A stretch of DNA of 9,498 nucleotides, taken from positions 1-9,498 of the forward strand of contig JACRGW010000024.1 of the NCBI GenBank assembly GCA_016212195.1. The letters run 5' to 3'. The number at the start of each line of letters is the position of its first letter. Position 1 is the stretch's first letter. The position numbers were made by a program, and so were the translations under genes. This document shows, in pieces, positions 4,573-9,498 of this stretch. Source of the stretch: Nitrospirota bacterium (GTDB lineage Bacteria; Nitrospirota; Thermodesulfovibrionia; JACRGW01). The notes below the pieces were generated by a model that was not told the DNA's origin, searched no databases, and saw only the letters and a list, made by a program, of their open reading frames with translations.

Positions 4573-6873
4573 TTATATCTTTGCCCCCCTCAGTCTCAGG
4601 GCATTGCCCACAACTGACACAGAGCTGAAGCTCATTGCAGCAGCAGCGATCATCGGGCTGAGGAGGACGCCGAAGAATGGGTAAAGTATACCTGCTGCAA
4701 CAGGGACCCCGAGTGTATTATAGATAAATGCCCAGAAGAGGTTCTGTTTGATATTCTTCATCGTTGCCCTGCTGAGACGCCTCGCACGAACTATACCACG
4801 GAGGTCTCCTTTTACTAATGTGACTCCTCCACTCTCCATCGCCACATCAGTACCTGTTCCCATTGCGATACCTACATGTGCCTGCGCAAGGGCAGGTGCA
4901 TCGTTTATGCCATCTCCTGCCATCGCTACAAACCTCCCCTCTCCCTGAAGCCGTTTCACAATCTCTGCCTTAGGGTCAGGAAGTACCTCTGCAATCACTT
5001 CGTCAAGTCCGAGCTCTTTAGATACTGCCTCAGCAGTGGTAAGGCTGTCTCCTGTGAGCATTACTATACGGATGCCTTCCTCATGGAGACTACTGACAGC
5101 TTCTGGAGTCGTCTCTTTTATAGGATCGGCAACACCTATAAGACCGTTAACCTTTCCTTCCACCGCAAGGAACATAACTGTCTGACCATCACTTCGCATC
5201 CTTTCAGCCCTTCCTGACAATTCACCAAGATCTATGCGAAGGTCGTCAAGGAGCTTACGATTACCGAGTCTAACTTCATGACCGTCAACCTTACCGATAA
5301 CACCCTTTCCAGTTATTGATTCAAAGGACTCTGCATTCGTAAGAATAACGCCCTTTTCTTCTGCCCCTTTAACGATCGCCTCTGCAAGAGGGTGTTCACT
5401 TCCCTTCTCAATACTTGCTGCATAGAAAAGTATAGACTTCTCGTCCGATCCATCAAGTGGAATAACCTCAACAAGTTTCGGCTTACCAACTGTTAGAGTG
5501 CCAGTCTTATCAACTACGAGTGTGTCTATCTTTTTCATAATCTCGATCGCCTCTGCATTTTTAAAAAGGACACCTCCTGTCGCACCTTTACCCATGGCGA
5601 CCATTATTGACATCGGTGTTGCAAGACCGAGTGCGCAGGGACAGGCAATGATTAATACCGCAACTGAATTGATCAATGCATTTGCCATTCGTGGCTCAGG
5701 ACCAATCCACGCCCAGACAATGAATGTTATAACTGCAACTGCGACTACGATCTGGACAAAGTATCCAGCAACAACATCTGCGAGTTTCTGTATCGGGGCG
5801 CGGCTCCTCTGCGCCTCAGCAACCATCTGAACAATCTGTGCGAGTAAAGTCTCTGTTCCAACCCTTTCAGCCCTAATAATGAGTGTACCGGTGCCATTCA
5901 CAGTAGCACCGATAACCTTTTCACCACTCTTCTTTTCAACAGGGATAGGCTCTCCTGTAACCATTGATTCGTCAACAGAGCTTGAACCCTCAACAACTAC
6001 TCCATCTACGGGTATCTTCTCACCTGGGCGCACACGGAGAAGATCTCCGGTTATAATATCCTCGAGTGGTACATCCTCTTCAGTTCCGTTCTTGACCCTC
6101 CTTGCTGTCTTAGGTGCCATTCCGAGAAGTGCCCTGATCGCAGCACCGGTCTTGCTCCTCGCCTTAAGTTCAAGGACCTGGCCAAGAAGAACAAGGGTTA
6201 CAATAACTGCTGCTGCCTCGAAGTATGTTCCAACCATGCTACCCTCACTCCGGAAAGACTCAGGGAATATATCAGGGAAAAGTGCTGCAAAAAGACTATA
6301 AACATAAGCGACAGCCACACCAAGTCCTATCAATGTAAACATATTGGGGCTTCGGTTTATTATCGATTGCCACCCACGAACAAAAAAGGGCCATCCTCCC
6401 CATAGTACAACGGGTGTGGCAAATAGAAGCTCTATCCACACAAGCAATTCATGTGAGAAGAAACGCTCAAGTGATAATCCGGGGATAAGGCCTCGCATCG
6501 CAATAATTACCAGAGGAATTGTCAGGACTACCCCAACCCTGAATCGTCTCATCATATCGACGAGTTCTGGGTTCTCTTCCTCCTCTAAAGAAATAGTCCT
6601 TGGCTCAAGGGCCATTCCGCAGATGGGACAGCTTCCAGGGGTATCACGGACTACCTCAGGATGCATGGGACATGTCCATAATCCCCCCTCGCCCCCCTTT
6701 ACTAAAGTGGGGGTAGGGGGTATTTTCTCACCGACAAATACCTCTGGATCTTTATCAAATTTCTCCTTACATCCCATCATGCAGAAATAATAGGTGGTAC
6801 CTTTATATTCAGATGTGGCAACGGCATCCTTATCCTCTATTGTCATCTTGCAGACAGGGTCTGTAACCTTCAT
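4573..6873 (-). CDS. copA: Cu(I)/Ag(I)-type P1B ATPase with N-terminal YHS and HMBD metal-binding modules
   Basis: This inner-membrane ATPase most likely exports cytoplasmic Cu(I). From the ATG at 6873 it has 766 residues. In order: a YHS domain (about 3-46, Cys8, Cys31, Cys35), a palindrome-derived linker (51-65), a heavy-metal-binding ribbon CPMHPEV...CPICGM (68-87), and membrane helices. Then come the actuator motif TGEP (306-309), transport motif CPC (411-413), DKTGT with phosphorylated Asp455, HP (494-495) in SEHPLAEA, TGD (607-609) and GDGIND (653-658). YN in helix 7 and MSFSSVS in helix 8 are the Cu(I)-type signature. There is no GMTCxxC HMA domain. The start is fixed by GGAGG 5 nt upstream; a longer TTG start at 6891 would lie upstream of that site. 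No copper regulator or chaperone gene is adjacent. Confidence 0.95.
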   Translation of the reverse strand: MKVTDPVCKMTIEDKDAVATSEYKGTTYYFCMMGCKEKFDKDPEVFVGEKIPPTPTLVKGGEGGLWTCPMHPEVVRDTPGSCPICGMALEPRTISLEEEENPELVDMMRRFRVGVVLTIPLVIIAMRGLIPGLSLERFFSHELLVWIELLFATPVVLWGGWPFFVRGWQSIINRSPNMFTLIGLGVAVAYVYSLFAALFPDIFPESFRSEGSMVGTYFEAAAVIVTLVLLGQVLELKARSKTGAAIRALLGMAPKTARRVKNGTEEDVPLEDIITGDLLRVRPGEKIPVDGVVVEGSSSVDESMVTGEPIPVEKKSGEKVIGATVNGTGTLIIRAERVGTETLLAQIVQMVAEAQRSRAPIQKLADVVAGYFVQIVVAVAVITFIVWAWIGPEPRMANALINSVAVLIIACPCALGLATPMSIMVAMGKGATGGVLFKNAEAIEIMKKIDTLVVDKTGTLTVGKPKLVEVIPLDGSDEKSILFYAASIEKGSEHPLAEAIVKGAEEKGVILTNAESFESITGKGVIGKVDGHEVRLGNRKLLDDLRIDLGELSGRAERMRSDGQTVMFLAVEGKVNGLIGVADPIKETTPEAVSSLHEEGIRIVMLTGDSLTTAEAVSKELGLDEVIAEVLPDPKAEIVKRLQGEGRFVAMAGDGINDAPALAQAHVGIAMGTGTDVAMESGGVTLVKGDLRGIVRARRLSRATMKNIKQNLFWAFIYNTLGVPVAAGILYPFFGVLLSPMIAAAAMSFSSVSVVGNALRLRGAKI
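6680..6724 (-). repeat. 45-bp palindromic repeat element read in frame inside copA
   Basis: This is the second copy of the element at 3196-3240 (37 of 45 identical, same length). Here the minus strand is coding and gives IPPTPTLVKGGEGGL (CopA residues 51-65), between the YHS domain and the CPMHPEV ribbon. The reading frame relative to the element is the same as in bioA. The linker position explains why the insertion is tolerated. Confidence 0.85.
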
Positions 6874-6913
6874 CTGCTCCTCCCGAAACAAATTAAAGAA
6901 AACATCTTTATAT

Positions 6914-6941
6914 ATTATATCATTATATCAATTCCTGAATT
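6914..6941 (-). promoter_or_regulatory. Possible copA control region: two TATAAT boxes beside an inverted repeat
   Basis: On the minus strand the perfect palindrome AATTCAGGAATT (6941-6930) is followed by TATAAT (6927-6922) and a second TATAAT (6919-6914). No good -35 stands at 16-19 bp from either box. An activator bound at the palindrome is possible, but the AT-rich context makes chance TATAAT boxes likely. I recognised no CueR- or CsoR-type operator. Confidence 0.3.
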
Positions 6942-7051
6942 ATTTAGCTTTCTAAATCTTTGTAAACGATTGGGCTTAAGAGAGGTTAATTGCAGAATTT
7001 ATACGCTGATATTTTTCAATTCTATAGAAGCGAAATCTATTTTAAATATAT

Positions 7052-8641
7052 TTATCGTTTCCAATTATATTTTAATGTGCCGCATGAACACTTTACCGTA
7101 TTTTCAATATCATCATACTGTTTCTTGGAAATAAGATTATTACAATGAGCGCATCTGCAAAGCCTCTCCAACTCTAAAACATCATCATAAAACATTTTCA
7201 GGTCATTTATGCTCTCTGTGAAAGAGATAGCATGAGAGGTTCGGTTACCAAGAAACATTGAAGAATTGAGCCTATCAAAGACAGCATGGTCTTTTAACTC
7301 ACATTTCCTGTCTTTGAGTTTGCTTTTCAGTTCAGAAAGCAATTCATGAGACATTCTATTCTCATTATGTTCATTGAACCGGAATTCTACTTTTACTTTC
7401 AGGTCGTGGCAAATCTCTTTTAATAGGTGTTCAAGATATATTCTAATAGAATTCCCCAATCCTGTGGTATCAGCTTTCTTGAGTTTGTTTTCGATTTTTT
7501 CCTTAAGAGTAAAGGGCGGTGGCTCTATGGTAGCTCCGTTTTCATGATCCCAATACATTCTCTTTATTACCCAATTCTTTCCTCGGACCATATTTGAGAT
7601 AAGCTCGAACCAGTCTTTTTCATGGGTAAAAAGGAATATCTGATAATCACTGAATTTTTCTACCAGAAGTCTTGCAAAACGTGCACGATGATTTGTATCG
7701 AAGCTGGATATTACATCATCGAGAAAAATAAACTTATTGAGCTTGTTAAAAGCTTTTACGGATGCTAAAAACAAACATATTCCAAGACAATTCAAATGAG
7801 ATTCACTTAGATACTTATGTGGTGGCGATTCCGGTTTGCCGTGAAATTTAAATCGTAGGGTTATTCCTACAAACTCATCATCCTCATCCAGAGGAACCAG
7901 TTCTATTTCACTAACATTTTCAGAGTCATTCATAAACAAGTAGAGTTCGTTTATGTCTTTGGATATTGACTCTAAAAATGAGCAGAGTCCTTCTCTTTGC
8001 TTTTTTACAAACTCGTTATAAATAAGCTCCAAGGACTGCTGCTGTTGAGTGAGAATCTCTGAATCTTTTTTAAGAGATTTGATTTCGTTATAAAACTCCT
8101 TGACGAGACTTATTTTGATAGGGGCTGTGAATGTGAGGTCATCTTTCTTTGCAGTGATCATGTTTTCTTTCTTATTTGTTAGAGCGGAAATTAGGCTTTG
8201 GAGCTTAGCAATATCTAAAGTGATAAAATCCTCAGGCTTACTGATGAATTCAAACCCTGATGGAGTCACCTTTTTGATTTTTTCCAATGCAGTTGAAGTT
8301 GTCCCTTTTACCTGTTCAATTTCTTTTTGTAAGGCAGCATTTTCCTCTAATAGTAAACTTTTCTCTTTTAAAGCAGTTTCTATTTCCGCCAAGGCACCTT
8401 GAATAAATCGGTGTGTTGTATTTTTTTCTTCTAATGCTGCGTCATTTTCTTTTTTAACGAAAGTTAGTTCTTCAACTCTCTTTCTCAACTCATCAATCAA
8501 TTCTTCTCTGCTTTTATTCTGTAAGCAAAGCGGGCATTTATCATCCTCGTACAATCTTTTCTCAAGAATAGAAAGCCCTTGTGATAATAATGGCACAAGA
8601 CTTATTTTTTTGAGTTTGTCTTGATCCTTTGCAATCTGCAA
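7052..8641 (-). CDS. C-terminal half of an SMC/Rad50/RloC-like ABC ATPase (Walker A half missing)
   Basis: The 529-residue frame starts a few residues before a zinc hook, CPLC (36-39). Coiled coil follows (about 43-120 and 180-235), then ABC signature YLSESHLNCLG (277-287), Walker B FIFLDDV (304-310), D-loop SSFD (312-315), H-loop THE with His340, and a C-terminal unit with LGNRTSH (464-470) and a zinc ribbon (Cys497, Cys500, Cys518, Cys520). Proteins of this class carry Walker A and a matching coil before the hook; roughly 330-370 residues are absent, and no GxxGxGKS appears in any frame upstream. The only start is a TTG at 8641 without a ribosome site, just after the stops of the upstream gene. 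It is probably a deletion remnant of a nuclease- or defence-associated ATPase, or half of a split enzyme. ATP hydrolysis alone is not expected. Confidence 0.75.
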   Translation of the reverse strand: MQIAKDQDKLKKISLVPLLSQGLSILEKRLYEDDKCPLCLQNKSREELIDELRKRVEELTFVKKENDAALEEKNTTHRFIQGALAEIETALKEKSLLLEENAALQKEIEQVKGTTSTALEKIKKVTPSGFEFISKPEDFITLDIAKLQSLISALTNKKENMITAKKDDLTFTAPIKISLVKEFYNEIKSLKKDSEILTQQQQSLELIYNEFVKKQREGLCSFLESISKDINELYLFMNDSENVSEIELVPLDEDDEFVGITLRFKFHGKPESPPHKYLSESHLNCLGICLFLASVKAFNKLNKFIFLDDVISSFDTNHRARFARLLVEKFSDYQIFLFTHEKDWFELISNMVRGKNWVIKRMYWDHENGATIEPPPFTLKEKIENKLKKADTTGLGNSIRIYLEHLLKEICHDLKVKVEFRFNEHNENRMSHELLSELKSKLKDRKCELKDHAVFDRLNSSMFLGNRTSHAISFTESINDLKMFYDDVLELERLCRCAHCNNLISKKQYDDIENTVKCSCGTLKYNWKR

Positions 8642-8650
8642 TATAAGTTA

Positions 8651-8863
8651 TCATATAGAATTTTCTTTTAATTTAAACTCTACAGCATTAATTTCTTCTT
8701 CCGTAGTGTCGCCTATTTCAGCTAAGATACCGTAGAAATCAGCAAATTTCTTGGCAGTAACTGGCTTTTGTACTTGCTTGATCTTAGCTTCCAGCACATT
8801 CATCTGTGCCTTCAGACCGCCCATAAAAATGTTTAACTCTGTATCAATTTTAGTATTCTCCAT
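8651..8863 (-). CDS. Small hypothetical protein, first gene of the truncated-ATPase operon
   Basis: I do not recognise this 70-residue protein. It is mostly predicted helix, charged, without Cys, a signal peptide or a membrane segment. The middle (about 14-32, GLKAQMNVLEAKIKQVQKP) looks amphipathic or coiled-coil-like, and the C-terminal third is acidic (GDTTEEEINAVEF). The ATG is well supported: AAGGAGG stands 5 nt upstream, and a good promoter lies about 25 nt before that. It ends in tandem stops TGA TAA, and the ATPase frame continues in the same reading frame 6 nt later. It could be an accessory subunit of the ATPase or the surviving front of a gene cut by the same deletion. Confidence 0.6.
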   Translation of the reverse strand: MENTKIDTELNIFMGGLKAQMNVLEAKIKQVQKPVTAKKFADFYGILAEIGDTTEEEINAVEFKLKENSI

Positions 8864-8868
8864 GTTTT

Positions 8869-8923
8869 CCTCCTTACGGCTATCTATTTTCTATACTATA
8901 ATGCAGATTCGCCGATAATTCAA
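8869..8923 (-). promoter_or_regulatory. Promoter and ribosome site of the small protein/ATPase operon
   Basis: On the minus strand TTGAAT (8923-8918) is followed after 17 bp by TATAGT (8900-8895), predicting a start near 8888. AAGGAGG (8875-8869) then precedes the ATG at 8863 by 5 nt. Both signals are close to consensus, so the operon front is intact even though the ATPase gene is not. Confidence 0.65.
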
Positions 8924-9006
8924 TAGATTTTACCCCCTTAAACTCCACCCATTGGTTCCCGAGGAATTCATCTGAGGGTCTTTTGGATTCTTCCTGAGTC
9001 ACTCTT

Positions 9007-9047
9007 ACTCCTCGACATCACGCCCATGCGGTATTTGATGGAGGAGT
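9007..9047. repeat. 12-bp-stem hairpin next to the transposase gene, REP-like
   Basis: ACTCCTC (9007-9013) pairs perfectly with GAGGAGT (9041-9047), and CATCA (9016-9020) with TGATG (9036-9040). A GA bulge interrupts the left arm and the loop is 15 nt. The 3' end of the transposase gene is 25 bp away. Bulged palindromes next to RAYT genes are typical of the REP sequences these enzymes recognise, but only one copy is seen in this window. Confidence 0.5.
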
Positions 9048-9049
9048 TG

Positions 9050-9073
9050 AAAAATGGGGACACATCCCTTTTT
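9050..9073 (-). terminator. Hairpin with A/T-rich flanks at the transposase stop, likely terminator
   Basis: On the minus strand AAAAAGGGA, loop TGTG, then TCCC, CA and TTTTT. The arm overlaps the stop codon of the transposase. A-run, GC stem and T-run make a short intrinsic terminator that could work in both directions. The same AATGGGGACACATCCC-type sequence may also be part of the element end. Confidence 0.5.
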
Positions 9074-9498
9074 AATTAGTTGCTCTTTTTGGGGGTCTGC
9101 CTCTGGGTCTAAAGGCTAAATTACAATCTAATTTCTCAGAGAGGGTAGCCAAAAAACCTCCATCCCCAAGAGGCTTACCTAATTTTGTCTGCCTTCTTAT
9201 CTCCTCTATTTTCCCTCTATCTTCCTTCTTTTCCATAAATCTCCTGTAATTGTTTAGATCACTTTTATCAAACAGTGGTTCCTTTAGGAGTGTATTGCTC
9301 TCTCCTAAGATATGGGTCCTGGCACTGGAGTATGAGTAATCTTCTGGCTTTTTAACCACCTTTGCCCTTACAGGATTATTTTCTATATAACGGCTTACAG
9401 CCCATAAATATCCATTTTCATCAACGACTGTAGAATGGTATCTGCATTCCCAAAGACGTCCAGTTCGTTTATTTCTCCTGTTGAAATATTGGGTATAG
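9072..9498 (-). CDS. REP-associated tyrosine transposase (RAYT, IS200-like Y1 family), 5' end outside window
   Basis: The last 141 codons are visible; the frame is open to the right edge. Conserved blocks are YTQYFNRRNKRTGRLWECRYHS, where the family normally has NRR...GhlWqgRf; then YLWAVSRYIENNPVRAKVVKKPEDYSYSS, and a basic C-terminus ending GRPPKRATN. The tyrosine of RYIENNPVRA is in the segment expected to hold the catalytic Tyr of these single-strand HUH nucleases. The HUH histidines would lie beyond 9498. RAYTs are usually single-copy domesticated relatives of IS200/IS605 transposases that process REP palindromes. The frame shows no damage here. Hairpins at 9007-9047 and 9050-9073 follow it. 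A GTG at 9359 is internal, not the start. Confidence 0.85.
   Translation of the reverse strand, partial: YTQYFNRRNKRTGRLWECRYHSTVVDENGYLWAVSRYIENNPVRAKVVKKPEDYSYSSARTHILGESNTLLKEPLFDKSDLNNYRRFMEKKEDRGKIEEIRRQTKLGKPLGDGGFLATLSEKLDCNLAFRPRGRPPKRATN

Noticed and set aside
5498..6790. Three plus-strand open frames of 110-148 codons opposite copA
   Set aside because: The minus strand encodes all P1B ATPase motifs without interruption. The opposite frames are low-complexity shadows.
6998..7051. Small hairpin ATAGA...TCTAT after the truncated ATPase as a terminator
   Set aside because: The stem is only 5 bp and AT-rich. On the ATPase strand no T-run follows it.
8924..9006. A further small gene or hairpin between the operon promoter and the first RAYT hairpin
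   Set aside because: There is no open frame with a ribosome site, and only a weak AGGAA/TTCCT pairing could be found.

Overview
The window looks like chromosomal DNA of a moderate-GC, free-living, probably anaerobic Gram-negative bacterium. The paired thioredoxin-fold flavoenzyme subunits, the glycogen and biotin genes, a REP-associated transposase and several kinds of dispersed palindrome would suit a Nitrospirota (Thermodesulfovibrionia-like) or Desulfobacterota lineage. That placement is a low-confidence inference, because no rRNA or marker gene is present.

Layout, left to right. Bases 1-767 (minus) hold the start of a NuoF/HydB/HndC-type flavoprotein, running off the left edge, overlapped by its [2Fe-2S] partner NuoE, with a good sigma70 promoter at 854-881. 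Next come a stand-alone CheY-like receiver with a TTG start (1003-1374) and GlgC, ADP-glucose pyrophosphorylase (1478-2695), both minus. A 116-173 bp divergent promoter region separates glgC from bioA (2869-4320, plus), the biotin-pathway aminotransferase. Convergent to bioA, across a repeat-bearing 252 bp spacer, is a Cu(I)-type P1B ATPase with a YHS plus zinc-ribbon-like N-terminus (4573-6873, minus).

The right third (7052-9498, all minus) is an AT-rich accessory segment. It has a promoter-driven operon of a 70-residue unknown protein and a 529-residue ABC/SMC-like protein. The latter keeps the zinc hook, signature, Walker B and a C-terminal zinc ribbon but lacks the whole Walker A half. 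Upstream of the operon is a partial REP-associated tyrosine transposase (RAYT) followed by two hairpins.

The most striking signal is a 45-bp palindromic element found twice, inside the reading frames of bioA and copA. In both genes it is read in the same frame, giving a peptide of the form PPxxPxxxKGGxGG. It behaves like a protein-coding palindromic repeat, comparable in principle to the Rickettsia palindromic elements. A second repeat type (15-bp direct repeats, 7-bp period) is joined to it in bioA. A third, of the TGTCATTGCGAGG family, lies between bioA and copA. With the RAYT at the right end, the window shows several generations of repeat spread, some tolerated inside essential-looking enzymes.
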